Positions 35,154-43,850 of a DNA stretch of 64,000 bases are shown here, piece by piece. The translations under genes and the position numbers were made by a program. Origin of the DNA: Hyphomicrobiales bacterium (lineage in GTDB: Bacteria; Pseudomonadota; Alphaproteobacteria; Rhizobiales; Rhizobiaceae); contig UCEZ01000027.1 in the NCBI GenBank assembly GCA_900471525.1, forward strand, positions 125,197 through 189,196, written 5' to 3'. The stretch's first letter is position 1; each line of letters starts with the position of its first letter. The notes beneath the pieces were generated by a model, which was not told the DNA's origin, did no database searches, and was given only the letters and a program-made list of their open reading frames with translations.

Positions 35154-36545
35154 ATGACGTATATCGACATCATCGAGCGCACTGTCGCCGCGCATGCGGA
35201 CAATCTGAAAACCGTGTCGGACGCCATCTGGTCTTTCGCCGAGATTCGCTATGAGGAGACAAAATCCGCGGCTCTTCTGGCGGATGAGTTGGAGAAGGCG
35301 GGCTTCGCGGTCACTCGCAAGGCCGGCAATATCGAGACGGCCTTCGTCGCCAGCTATGGTAAGGGCCATCCGGTCGTCGCGATCCTCGGAGAGTTCGACG
35401 CCTTGACCGGTCTTAGCCAGAAAGGTGGCATTGCACACCACGACCCCATTTCCGAAGGTGGAAATGGCCATGGCTGCGGCCACAACCTTTTGGGCACCGG
35501 TGCACTCGCGGCCATTCTCGCGATCAAGGCTTGCAAAGACGAGTTAGGCCTCGAAGGCACGATCCGCTACTACGGCTGCCCGGCCGAGGAAGGTGGGGGA
35601 GGCAAGGCGTATATGGCGCGTGAGGGCCTGTTCGCTGATGTCGACCTGGCTTTCACCTGGCACCCGTGGGACGAGAACCTTGCCTTTAACGCGCGGATGC
35701 TGGCGACGAACCAGCTCTACTTCACCTTTCGGGGCACCAGTGCCCATGCCGGGTTCGAGCCTCATCTGGGCCGTTCCGCGCTGGACGCGGTCGAGCTGAC
35801 CAATGTCGGCTCCAACTATCTGCGTGAGCATATTATTCAGGATGGCCGTATCCATTACGCCATCACCGATGGCGGGGGGCGTGCGCCGAACGTGGTGCAG
35901 TCCTACGCACAGGTACTTTACAAGGTACGCGCACCCCGGATGGATCAGGTCCGTGACATCACCGAGCGGGTGAAAGACGTTGCCCGCGGCGCGGCATTGA
36001 TGACCGGAACAGAACTGGAGATCACCTTCGACGCCGCCTCGGCGGACTTAGTCCCCAATGTCACGCTTGCGCGAATGATGCATCAGGAGTTCGAGAAGTT
36101 CGGCGTCGCCGGCTTCTCCAACAGTGAAAAGGACTTCGCAGGGAGCATCCAGAAAACCTTCTCGGCGGAGGTGCAGACGCGGGTAACCAAGCGCGGCAAA
36201 ATTCTATCCGAAGATCTGAACGGATTCGTGGAAGAGCCAACGTTCCTGCATGGCTCGACCGACGTGGGCGACGTAAGCTGGCTAGTTCCGACGGGGCAGG
36301 TCTATGTTGCGACCGAGGCCTACGGCACGCCGCCGCACACCTGGCAGATGGTAGCGCAGGGGACCTCGGGCTACGCCCACAAGGGAATGCTGCAAGCCGG
36401 CAAGGTCATGGCCGCTTCCGCCGTGAGGGCGCTGACCGATCCAGCACTCATCATCGCCGCGAAAACCGAGCATCGCGAGCAACTCGGGGATGAGAAATAT
36501 GTGCCTCTGATCCCCGCAGATGCAACGCCGCAGCGGTTACGCTGA
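35154..36545 (+). CDS. M20D family amidohydrolase (AbgB-like)
   Basis: A 463-aa metallo-amidohydrolase, cytosolic, of the p-aminobenzoyl-glutamate hydrolase B type. Metal-binding residues are in GGNGHGCGHNLLG and CPAEEGGGGKAYM, and the dimerisation domain contains GTSAHAGFEPHLGRSALDAV. FLHGSTDVGDVSWLVPTG near residue 370 is the usual AbgB feature. It probably cleaves an amide bond of the compound brought in by the preceding transporter. ATG 35154 has GAGGAAG upstream; the TTG at 35142 is inferior. The exact substrate cannot be deduced. Confidence 0.92.
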   Translation: MTYIDIIERTVAAHADNLKTVSDAIWSFAEIRYEETKSAALLADELEKAGFAVTRKAGNIETAFVASYGKGHPVVAILGEFDALTGLSQKGGIAHHDPISEGGNGHGCGHNLLGTGALAAILAIKACKDELGLEGTIRYYGCPAEEGGGGKAYMAREGLFADVDLAFTWHPWDENLAFNARMLATNQLYFTFRGTSAHAGFEPHLGRSALDAVELTNVGSNYLREHIIQDGRIHYAITDGGGRAPNVVQSYAQVLYKVRAPRMDQVRDITERVKDVARGAALMTGTELEITFDAASADLVPNVTLARMMHQEFEKFGVAGFSNSEKDFAGSIQKTFSAEVQTRVTKRGKILSEDLNGFVEEPTFLHGSTDVGDVSWLVPTGQVYVATEAYGTPPHTWQMVAQGTSGYAHKGMLQAGKVMAASAVRALTDPALIIAAKTEHREQLGDEKYVPLIPADATPQRLR

Positions 36546-36553
36546 CCTTAACG

Positions 36554-36571
36554 CAGGGCTTTACGGCCCTG
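36554..36571 (+). terminator. hairpin after the M20 gene
   Basis: CAGGGC (36554-36559) pairs with GCCCTG (36566-36571) around TTTACG, 8 bp after the amidohydrolase stop. The following sequence lacks a T tract; it is a plausible weak terminator. Confidence 0.5.
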
Positions 36572-36614
36572 TGTCCTCGAGATGACCGACACTTCGACAT
36601 CGTCACCCCCCGAC

Positions 36615-36653
36615 AAAGTCGAAGTTGCGTACAATAAAGTCGAAGTTGCGTAC
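36615..36653. repeat. short tandem duplication (2 x 18 bp, 21-bp period)
   Basis: AAAGTCGAAGTTGCGTAC occurs at 36615-36632 and again at 36636-36653, separated by AAT. It lies in a 229-bp non-coding stretch between convergent genes; no function is apparent. Confidence 0.7.
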
Positions 36654-36774
36654 CTGGCGGTGAATAGATTTCCGGGATCGGCAACGAAGCCGAAAATTGT
36701 TATGGCAATGAGCCGCATCGACGGCTGGCTGCCCAAGAACACGCGCGCATCACAAAACGGATAGCGATCGCAGT

Positions 36775-37107
36775 TCATTCCGCCCTCCCTGTCGTGTCCG
36801 TTTTCCTCACCCGCCGCCGAGCAGCCATGCTGTCAAGCATCTCCCCGACGGTCGGCCCTTTTTCGCCAACGATGTCCACCAAATCCGGCAGCGTCACCAG
36901 ACACACCACTTCAATGTCCTCGATGAAGACGAGCCGCGGTGTTCCCGCCAACACCTCTCGCAACAGCAGGAACAGTCTCGATCGAGCCTCCCGTAACGGA
37001 AGGGGCCGACCGGCAGCTACCCGGATGACATTTTCCAGACGGGCGTCGCGACCCGCCTGAGAGGATGTCTTGGCCTCCTTCACCTCCAGCTTCCCGTCGA
37101 TTCCCAT
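36775..37107 (-). CDS. hypothetical protein downstream of the FtsH-like gene
   Basis: A 110-aa protein without a recognised domain: a basic N-terminus, a helix PLREARSRLFLLLREVLAGT, then PRLVFIEDIEVVCLVTLPDL and a C-terminal helix. AGGAGGGCGTGAG immediately precedes ATG 37107, overlapping the end of the broken FtsH-like gene, so the two formed one operon. Its reading frame is intact even though its partner is damaged. Function unknown; possibly an accessory factor of the AAA protease. Confidence 0.6.
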   Translation of the reverse strand: MGIDGKLEVKEAKTSSQAGRDARLENVIRVAAGRPLPLREARSRLFLLLREVLAGTPRLVFIEDIEVVCLVTLPDLVDIVGEKGPTVGEMLDSMAARRRVRKTDTTGRAE

Positions 37108-37108
37108 C

Positions 37109-38121
37109 TCACGCCCTCCTAGCTTTGGACTTGCGGTCGCGCTGCGAAATGGTCGCCAGCACGTCCTCTCCCGCTAGGAAACCCTTGTCGGAAACGGCTG
37201 CAGCGATGCGCTCGATGAGACTTCGCTTCCTCTCGATGATCTCCCATGCACGATCGTGTTCGCTCGCGAGGAGTTGTTCGACACCGAGGCTGATGACAGG
37301 ATTGGTGCGACGGAGCGTCTCCAGCTCTTCCGATGTCGCGGCCGCGAAGTACGACATTCCCGCCCCCATCCCCAGCCTTGCCTCGAATACAGTCGCAAGA
37401 TCCGTCGCCCTTTGCAGGTCGCCCCCTCACCGTCAGACGCCACGCCGAAGAAGATGTCCTCCGCCGCAAGGCCCGCCATAAGCATGGCGATCTGATTGAG
37501 ATAGAATTCCCTGTCCCTGACCGTTTGGCGATCATGCTGGAAGAGGGTTTCTCCCCATGCCTGCCCCGCGAAGCCTCGCAGTTCCTTCGCGACGACAATT
37601 CCCGTCAACGAGCCGAAATTGAGTTCATGGCCTACGACTGCGTGAGCGGCTTCGTGGATCGAGATCCTCCGTCGGAACTGCCCCTCCACGGAATGTGCCG
37701 CAGGAAGGCTTTTCATGACGTCGTCAATGGTGAGCGCCGCTCCCGCCCACCGGGATTTGCGACGAGCATCTCGTGAAAGCTTGGCGAGGTCTGCGCCTGA
37801 GGATCCATTCGTCGCGAACGCGATCCGCTGGATGTCCTCATCCGAGAGCTGGTTGCCCAAAATCGTCTTGAGAATTCCCTTGCCGCCGTCGTAGTCCGGC
37901 AGAGGAATACGGACGTGCCTATCCAAACGGCCCGCTCGAAGAATTGCGTGGTCGATCTTTTCTGGAAGGTTGAGCGCAGCGAAGCGTTGCCTTCGGGAAA
38001 TAGATGTTGGCGGAAGCCTTGTCGAGCGAGGGTCAACGCCGGATGAACGGCCGAATGCAGATGACTCATGATCACAAAACCCAAAATACAGTGACCCTTG
38101 CCGCAGGAAGCGGCGTGGAAT
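37109..38121 (-). pseudogene. FtsH-like AAA/M41 protease, N-terminally truncated and frameshifted
   Basis: Homology to an ATP-dependent zinc metalloprotease starts near 37980 with NLPEKIDHAILRAGRLDRHV (the end of the AAA module), continues through the lid helices (DEDIQRIAFATNGSSGADLA) and the zinc-site motif HEAAHAVVGHE, then meets a one-base deletion in the C run at 37422-37426. The remaining 100 residues (ARLGMGAGMSYFAAATSEEL to the stop at 37109) are in another frame. Walker A and B are missing: the open frame upstream of 37980 to 38121 encodes nothing similar. It is therefore doubly dead, and its truncation point lies within 240 bp of the right repeat junction. Confidence 0.82.
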
Positions 38122-38217
38122 TCAGCGTATCTTGGCTATTCGGTGAAAGTGCCCATAATCGAACAAATGCAGAACAAAGCATCACGTGTCAACCGTCATG
38201 TGCATACATGCATTCGT

Positions 38218-38399
38218 CCGAAATCCCCCCTCAATGAGGTGGCCTCGTATCGAGGCCGCCGATCGTCAGCTAGACGACATTGGCGCTGCCGGTGCGCTCG
38301 ATCGGCTCGAAGCTCAGGTTTTCGGTGTAGAATGCGACGCTTCGACTAAGGTCGCGCACCAGCAATGCGAAGTGGTCGAGACTGTAGGTATGACGCATC
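38218..38399 (-). pseudogene. 5' remnant of a VOC gene
   Basis: Matches the first 59 codons of the intact VOC gene at 17639-18040, starting at ATG 38399 with the same ribosome-binding region, and stops abruptly at 38218. It carries substitutions and a one-base indel that breaks the frame. It lies directly downstream of aroQ, as expected if aroQ-VOC once formed an operon. Confidence 0.85.
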
Positions 38400-38489
38400 G
38401 GTTCCTCCCGTCATTCCGTTCCCCGTTTATTTCACCCGGTCTTCGGCCGCAAGCCTTGCCGCCTGCTCAACGGCCACATGGTAGCCTTC
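38218..38489. repeat. 272-bp direct repeat, right copy (VOC 5' end + aroQ 3' end)
   Basis: Same orientation as the copy at 17862-18130 and about 95% identical by eye. Here the aroQ part is continuous with a full-length aroQ, while the VOC part is cut off, the mirror image of the left copy. Confidence 0.92.
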
Positions 38490-38882
38490 AACGCCCAGCC
38501 CGTAGATCACGGCAGTTGCGGCGAAGGAAATGTAGGAGTGGTGGCGAAACGTCTCGCGGCGGTGCACATTGGTGATGTGCAGCTCGATGACAGGCCCTGA
38601 AAAGGCCTTCAGGGCATCGTGGATCGCGATCGAGGTATGGGTGAGCGCGCCGGCATTGATGACGATGGCATCGCCTTCACGCCGTGCCTCGTGAATCCAG
38701 TCGACGAGTGCGCCCTCGTGGTTCGACTGCCGGAAGACGATGCCACGTTTGGCGGCGGCGGCTGTCCTGTTGCAGTTGGCTTCGATGTCGGCGAGCGTCG
38801 TATAGCCGTAGATATGCGGCTCGCGTTCGCCGAGAAGATTGAGGTTGGGGCCGTTGAGGACGTAGATCGGCTTGGCAGTCAT
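38427..38882 (-). CDS. aroQ: 3-dehydroquinate dehydratase, type II
   Basis: A 151-aa enzyme converting 3-dehydroquinate to 3-dehydroshikimate, in aromatic amino-acid synthesis or quinate breakdown. Conserved features: [20 protein letters not shown] (catalytic Arg and Tyr), [35 protein letters not shown] (Asn) and [17 protein letters not shown] (His). AGGGAAAG precedes ATG 38882. It is second in an operon after a Gfo/Idh/MocA oxidoreductase (30 bp gap), with a divergent TetR gene beyond, so a catabolic role in quinate/shikimate-type metabolism is more likely than housekeeping. Its last 21 codons are in the ~270-bp direct repeat. Confidence 0.95.
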   Translation of the reverse strand: MTAKPIYVLNGPNLNLLGEREPHIYGYTTLADIEANCNRTAAAAKRGIVFRQSNHEGALVDWIHEARREGDAIVINAGALTHTSIAIHDALKAFSGPVIELHITNVHRRETFRHHSYISFAATAVIYGLGVEGYHVAVEQAARLAAEDRVK

Positions 38883-38912
38883 TTTCTTTCCCTGGATTGT
38901 GTAACGAGCAGG

Positions 38913-39968
38913 TCAGGCGGCCAGCGCCTCGTAGCGCTGGCGAAGGTCGATGTGGGTCTTGCACCGAGCAGCTTCGGTAACGGCAAGCGTTGCGATCAAC
39001 GTGCGTGCGCCGTCATCGACACTCTGCAGGCTTTCTGCCGAACCGCGAATGACATCGCGGAAATGTTCGAGTTGGGCAACGTAGGGATCAATCGTCGTCG
39101 CAAACAGCCGCTGCGCCCGGACTGGCTGGTTCCAGCTTCTCTCAGCCTGATCCCATTTGACCAGATTGGGAAACTCGAGCGCGCCATGGCTACCGAGGAA
39201 ACGGTAGCTGCTTTCGCCGCTGAACGGGAATTCGACCGCCTCGCCGACCCCCTGCTCCACCGTCCAGGGTGTGACGGCGCTGTCGCTTATGATGAAGGTG
39301 CCGATAGCTCCGCTTTCGAATTCGAGCACTGCTCCGGCGGTATCCTCTACGTCGAAATGACGCTGCACATTGGATGCCACCGCACTTACGGCGACAATCT
39401 CCCCCGCGGTGAAGCGCAGGAAGTCGATCTCGTGAATGAGATTGATCAGGACAGGGCCACCGCCCTCCTGCGTCCGCCAGGGCGCGGCCTTGAAATAGTT
39501 GTCGGGCTTGTAGGCAGCCCAGATGGCCGATACGCCCACCAGCGATCCGATATCGCCGCTCTGAAGCAGGCCGCGCAGCTTCTGCACCTGATCGTGATGA
39601 CGGCGATGATGGCCAACGAGCGTTCTGATCCCCGACCGGCGTACCTCCTCGATCAGACGCGTCGCCGCCTCCAGCGTGTCGGTCACCGGTTTTTCAATGA
39701 GAATATGGATGCCGCGGCGGGCGCACTCGATGCCAATTTCGGCATGGACCTGGTTTGGCGACGCGATGATCACCGCCTCCGGCCTCGTTTCGTCGAGCAT
39801 CTGGCGGTAGCCCGAAAAGACCGGTGTTGCCGGGTATTGCGCGGCAACCGCGTCTCTGTCGACGTCGGCGATGCCAACAAGCTCGAAACCGGTGTGCCCG
39901 ATCACCTTCTTCAGGTGTTTGCGACCGATCAGCCCGGCACCGATGACGGCGATTGATGTGACTGACAT
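38913..39968 (-). CDS. Gfo/Idh/MocA family oxidoreductase
   Basis: A 351-aa NAD(P)-dependent dehydrogenase of sugars, cyclitols or related polyols. The Rossmann fold starts SIAVIGAGLIGRKHLKKV; ASPNQVHAEIGIECARRGIH and the catalytic-lysine motif ILIEKPVTDT follow, then the C-terminal beta-sheet domain (INLIHEIDFLRFTAGEIVAV). Together with aroQ next door, quinate or shikimate dehydrogenation is a reasonable guess, but the family is broad. GGAGGTTT precedes ATG 39968; the frame to 40031 is promoter. A 22-bp palindrome lies 64 bp upstream, a likely TetR operator. Confidence 0.92.
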   Translation of the reverse strand: MSVTSIAVIGAGLIGRKHLKKVIGHTGFELVGIADVDRDAVAAQYPATPVFSGYRQMLDETRPEAVIIASPNQVHAEIGIECARRGIHILIEKPVTDTLEAATRLIEEVRRSGIRTLVGHHRRHHDQVQKLRGLLQSGDIGSLVGVSAIWAAYKPDNYFKAAPWRTQEGGGPVLINLIHEIDFLRFTAGEIVAVSAVASNVQRHFDVEDTAGAVLEFESGAIGTFIISDSAVTPWTVEQGVGEAVEFPFSGESSYRFLGSHGALEFPNLVKWDQAERSWNQPVRAQRLFATTIDPYVAQLEHFRDVIRGSAESLQSVDDGARTLIATLAVTEAARCKTHIDLRQRYEALAA

Positions 39969-40031
39969 TGGTTTGAAACCTCCATTTGGCCGCCGGCAGA
40001 CAGCAGTGATCGGCTCGGAACACGTGAGCAA

Positions 40032-40053
40032 AAATGTTTGAATTGGAACATTT
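40032..40053. promoter_or_regulatory. palindromic operator candidate at the Gfo/Idh promoter
   Basis: AAATGTT (40032-40038) and AACATTT (40047-40053) are a perfect inverted repeat around TGAATTGG, in the AT-rich region between the Gfo/Idh operon and the TetR gene. Confidence 0.55.
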
Positions 40054-40190
40054 ATAATGAAGCAAAGACAGAAGTGTCAAATCGGGAGGTGAACACCAAA
40101 ACAAAATTTACTGACAAAAAATCAACACGATAAACCAGAGGATCATGTTTGATACTGAAAATTTCATGAATCGAAACGACATTGATAACC

Positions 40191-40207
40191 TTGATCAGAA
40201 TGATCAA
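40191..40207. promoter_or_regulatory. palindromic operator candidate at the TetR promoter
   Basis: TTGATCA (40191-40197) and TGATCAA (40201-40207) are a perfect 7-bp inverted repeat with a 3-bp centre, about 100 bp before the TetR start codon. It could be the autoregulatory site. Confidence 0.5.
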
Positions 40208-40303
40208 TATGGTTCATAAATTACATCGCGCGCACCTTCATTTAGCGGAAACCAGGGCGATAAATCATCCGGGAAGATCATTTTCTTGCACAAGGTTGAA
40301 AGG

Positions 40304-41068
40304 ATGCCGAACATCGCGATAAGGGATCCAAAGGGATTCCGATCATCTGAATGGCAGGCAGACATGGACGAGACAGCGCCCGATCGTGCGAACGACACAC
40401 GACGCAAATATCAGCGGGCCGAACCCACGAACGACCCGGAGCGCACGCGCACGGACATTTTGCTGGCGGCGGAAATTCAGTTCGCGCGTCATGGCTATGC
40501 AGGCACGACTGTCGACAGCATCGCGGCCAAGTCGCGGCGTAGCAAGCGCATGATCTACTACTATTTCGCCTCAAAGGCGAAACTCTATGTCGCGGTCCTG
40601 GAAGAGGCATACGGCCGGATGCGGCGCGCGGAGGTCGATATCAACCTGGAGGAGAATGATCCGCGGGAATCATTGAAGAATCTTGTCGATTTCTGCTTCG
40701 AATTCCATTTCAAACACCCGAACCACGTCAAGCTGGTGATGGGCGAGAACCTGAACGATGCGAAATATCTGGCGGCATCGTCGCTGGTTCCCGAACTCCA
40801 TCGGCCGATCATTCAGCGGATCGAGCGGTTGCTTCGTTGCGGCTATGAAATGGAGATTTTCCGGCAGAGCATTTCACCGATCGAGGTGCATATGACGATC
40901 TCCGGATTGTGCTTCTTCAACGTGTCGAACAGGGCAACATTTTCCGCGGTGTTCGATGTCGACATGCAGTCGCCAGCGGCTCGGCGGGAACGAAAACGAC
41001 AAATCCTGCTGTCGATCCTCGGCCGGCTGGATGCCGTCATGGACGGCTTCCAGCCGGAATACGGATAA
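40304..41068 (+). CDS. TetR family transcriptional regulator
   Basis: About 254 aa. The helix-turn-helix is at roughly residues 55-95: RTDILLAAEIQFARHGYAGT, then VDSIAAKSRRSKRMIYYYFA and KAKLYVAVLEEAYGRMR. The ligand domain includes HFKHPNHVKLVMGENLNDAK. It resembles the TetR_C_ regulators of aromatic or acid catabolism. The start is uncertain: ATG 40304 has AAGG upstream, and ATG 40364 (removing a 20-residue basic leader) is equally possible. It stands between the divergent Gfo/Idh-aroQ operon and the hydroxyquinol operon's tail; the former is the likelier target. Confidence 0.92.
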   Translation: MPNIAIRDPKGFRSSEWQADMDETAPDRANDTRRKYQRAEPTNDPERTRTDILLAAEIQFARHGYAGTTVDSIAAKSRRSKRMIYYYFASKAKLYVAVLEEAYGRMRRAEVDINLEENDPRESLKNLVDFCFEFHFKHPNHVKLVMGENLNDAKYLAASSLVPELHRPIIQRIERLLRCGYEMEIFRQSISPIEVHMTISGLCFFNVSNRATFSAVFDVDMQSPAARRERKRQILLSILGRLDAVMDGFQPEYG

Positions 41069-41194
41069 GGACAACATGGCGCCGGGCGCGCTGCGGCGGG
41101 AATCCTGCTGCAGCACCTGAATGGCCAGAAACGACCCTGCCAGTCGACCTGGTGATTCGCGAGAGCACGGCACCCTGCCCCTGACATTCTGCCG

Positions 41195-42088
41195 CTAGCC
41201 CCGCTTCTCGCCGACCCGGGCGAGAACGAAATCGTGCTCGACCTCCCAGAAGTCACCATCGAACTCGTAGGTTCTGGCGCGGTCCGGATCGCGCGTATGC
41301 CGGAACTTTGCCAGCAGGCTTTCCTTCACGCCGAAGACCGCATCCGAGTTGATATAGGGATCGTCGGGATCAAAGATGTGAGTGATCAGCGTTTCGAAGC
41401 CGTCGGCCTTGATGATGTAATGCAGGTGTGCCGGCCGGTTCGGATGGCGGCCGAGATGATCGAGCATCTGGCCGACCGGGCCGTCGTTCGGGATCGGATA
41501 ATATTTCGGCTTTACCGCCCGGAACCAGTAGCGGCCGTCGGCACCGGTACGGAAGACGCCGCGCAAATTGAAATCCGGCTGGATGCCCTGCTGCTGCACG
41601 TCGTAGAAACCTTCGTCATTGGCCTGCCAGACATCCAGCACCGCGTCTTTGATCGGCTGTCCCGTCGTATCGAGAATGCGGCCGCCGATCACCATGTCCT
41701 CGCCCTTCTGGTCGAGGCAGATATTGGCGCCCATCGGCAGTTCCGGCGCACCCTTGACGTGGAATGGCCCGAGCACCGTGCTTTCCGACGCGCCTGATGG
41801 TTTGCGGTTGTTGATCGCATCCACCAGCATCGAGACGCCGAGCGTGTCGGACAGGAGGATGAACTCCTGCCGCCACTCGTTGCACATCTGGCCGGTGCGC
41901 GTCAGGAACATGACCGCCTGGAACCATTCCTCCTGCGTCGGCTCGATCTCCTTGACCGCCTCGTGCAGCTTGCGGGTGACCACTTCCATGATCTGCTTCA
42001 GTCGTTCGTCCTTGGCGTTCTTGTTGCGACCGGTGACGACCTCGACGGAGTTCTCCTCGGTGAAGAAGCCCTTTTCATGTGCGTCCAT
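41195..42088 (-). CDS. hydroxyquinol 1,2-dioxygenase (operon-distal copy)
   Basis: A 297-aa intradiol ring-cleaving dioxygenase that opens hydroxyquinol (1,2,4-trihydroxybenzene) to maleylacetate using Fe(III). The N-terminal dimerisation domain (LTRTGQMCNEWRQEFILLSD) precedes the catalytic fold. Ligands are Tyr in GFYDVQQQG, Tyr in KYYPIPNDGPVGQML, and two His in RPAHLHYII. It is the last gene of the nine-gene operon, 7 bp after the monooxygenase stop; ATG 42088 is preferred to ATG 42106. It is only moderately similar to the second dioxygenase at 49772-50644, so the two may differ in substrate range (for example substituted hydroxyquinols). Confidence 0.92.
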   Translation of the reverse strand: MDAHEKGFFTEENSVEVVTGRNKNAKDERLKQIMEVVTRKLHEAVKEIEPTQEEWFQAVMFLTRTGQMCNEWRQEFILLSDTLGVSMLVDAINNRKPSGASESTVLGPFHVKGAPELPMGANICLDQKGEDMVIGGRILDTTGQPIKDAVLDVWQANDEGFYDVQQQGIQPDFNLRGVFRTGADGRYWFRAVKPKYYPIPNDGPVGQMLDHLGRHPNRPAHLHYIIKADGFETLITHIFDPDDPYINSDAVFGVKESLLAKFRHTRDPDRARTYEFDGDFWEVEHDFVLARVGEKRG

Positions 42089-42095
42089 CACGGTC

Positions 42096-43850
42096 TCACT
42101 TTCCAAGAATGGCTGTCAGCACGCGACGCAGTTCGCCCGCTGGATCGTCGGCGATCGTCTCGCGCCGCCAGGCGACATGGTGGTCTGGCCGCACCAGCAG
42201 GATGCCGCTGTCGCGGATTTCTCGGATGTTTGCCCAATCGCCGGTAAAATCCTGCCAATGCTGGCGCGGTCCGATGACATGCGTGGCGATGTCGATGCCC
42301 AATTCCTTGCCGAGACTGCGGGCGGCCTCGACCCAGCCCTGCCCGCCAATCCCGGTGAGCACCGTGAACTTGCCATGGCCGGTGAGATCGAGCGTCGAAA
42401 CTTTTTCACCGGTGCCGGAAAACACCCAGGCATGCGGCAGCCGCGCACCCGGCCAGCTCGTCTGCTGGCAATGCAGTTCCGGGTCCTTGGTGAAGGCCGG
42501 CTCCGCCTGTCCATCGGTGATCGCAGCGCCGGAACGATAACGCTGGTTCATCTCGACGCCGTGGCAATCGAATTCGTAGACCTTGTCGGCGATCGCCTTG
42601 CGGATCGCGGCGCGCTGCTCTTCGGACGCCACGGTGTTGTTGCAGCGGGCGTCCATGTTCTGCTGCATCTTCACCGGATCGATCGAGTCGAGCAGGCCGA
42701 GCGCCTTGAAGATCGGTCCGAACTCCTCGATCGACTTGTTGGCGCGGGTGACGATCTGTTTGGCGACCGGCGCGCGTTCTGCCTGGTAGCTGTCGAGCAG
42801 TTTTGGCCCCGCCGTGCCCTTCAAAACGAGAGCGAGCTTCCAGGCGAGGTTGAAGGCGTCCTGGATCGACGTATTCGAGCCGAGCCCGTTCGACGGCGGA
42901 TGGCGGTGGGTGGCGTCGCCCATGCAGAAGACGCGGCCATTCGACATGGTCGTGGCGTACATGTTGTTGACGGTCCACGTCGAGACCGACTTGATGGTCA
43001 TCTCGAGATCGGGATCGCCGACCAGGTCGCGCACCACCTTCTTGGCATGTGCCTCATCCACCGAGGGGGCTGGCTGGTTGATGTCATAGCCCCAGACGAT
43101 CAACCATTCGTCCCATGGCCTGACCATCCGCACCAGCCCCATGCCGATGCCGCCGACATCGGCGCCCGGCTGCAGCACCCAATAGAGTACTGACGGACGA
43201 TGGGCGACGAGACGCGACAGGTCGGCCTTGAACAGGATGTTCATCGAGCCGGCGACGCCCATCTTGCCCTCGAAAGTCAGGCCCGCATGTTCCGCGACCT
43301 TGGAATTGCCGCCATCGGCGCCGACCAGATATTTCGAGCGGACGGTAAACTCCTTGCCGGTCAGCCGGTCGAGACAGGTCGTCGTCACGCCGTCCTCGTC
43401 CTGGACGTGGCTCAGATATTCCGTCGACATGCGCGGCTGGGTGCCGCGCGAACAGGCGGTCTTGAAGAGCAGCGGCTCCATGAAGGTCTGCGGCAGGTCG
43501 TTCATCTGGGTCGGCGAAGACAACTGATGCTCGGCGCGCGAAAGCGGGTGCTTGCCCCAGCTCTTCATCCGGCCGATTTCCTCGCCGGTGAGCGAGGTGC
43601 AGAAGACGTTTTCGCCCATGAGGTCCTGCTCTGCGGCGAACATATAGGCCTCGCCCTCCACGTCGCGTCCGAGATCGCGCAGCACTTCCATGGTGCGCTG
43701 GTTGGTGATGTGGGCGCGCGGCGTGCTGGCAAGCCAGCGGTAGCGGTTGATCACCAGGTTTTCGACCCCGTAGGACGAAAGCAGGGCTGCGGTGGCAGAG
43801 CCCGCCGGGCCGGTGCCGATGATGAGTACGTCTGTGGTAATGTCAGCCAT
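42096..43850 (-). CDS. FAD-dependent phenol/resorcinol-type hydroxylase
   Basis: A 584-aa class A flavoprotein monooxygenase (TfdB/PheA group). The dinucleotide fold VLIIGTGPAGSATAALL lies at the N-terminus, the second FAD motif is YLVGADGGNSKVAE, and the third is CMGDATHRHPPSNGLGSN. The C-terminal thioredoxin-like domain (about residues 480-584) is typical of phenol hydroxylases. With hydroxyquinol dioxygenases and maleylacetate reductase in the same operon, it most likely hydroxylates resorcinol, or a related dihydroxy- or nitro/chloro-phenol, to hydroxyquinol. It overlaps the preceding livM-type gene by 8 bp. Confidence 0.9.
   Translation of the reverse strand: MADITTDVLIIGTGPAGSATAALLSSYGVENLVINRYRWLASTPRAHITNQRTMEVLRDLGRDVEGEAYMFAAEQDLMGENVFCTSLTGEEIGRMKSWGKHPLSRAEHQLSSPTQMNDLPQTFMEPLLFKTACSRGTQPRMSTEYLSHVQDEDGVTTTCLDRLTGKEFTVRSKYLVGADGGNSKVAEHAGLTFEGKMGVAGSMNILFKADLSRLVAHRPSVLYWVLQPGADVGGIGMGLVRMVRPWDEWLIVWGYDINQPAPSVDEAHAKKVVRDLVGDPDLEMTIKSVSTWTVNNMYATTMSNGRVFCMGDATHRHPPSNGLGSNTSIQDAFNLAWKLALVLKGTAGPKLLDSYQAERAPVAKQIVTRANKSIEEFGPIFKALGLLDSIDPVKMQQNMDARCNNTVASEEQRAAIRKAIADKVYEFDCHGVEMNQRYRSGAAITDGQAEPAFTKDPELHCQQTSWPGARLPHAWVFSGTGEKVSTLDLTGHGKFTVLTGIGGQGWVEAARSLGKELGIDIATHVIGPRQHWQDFTGDWANIREIRDSGILLVRPDHHVAWRRETIADDPAGELRRVLTAILGK

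Noticed and set aside
18131-38217. Classical genomic island or transposon
   Set aside because: No integrase, transposase, attachment core at the tRNA gene or terminal inverted repeats were seen; the ~270-bp direct repeats are coding sequence of host genes.
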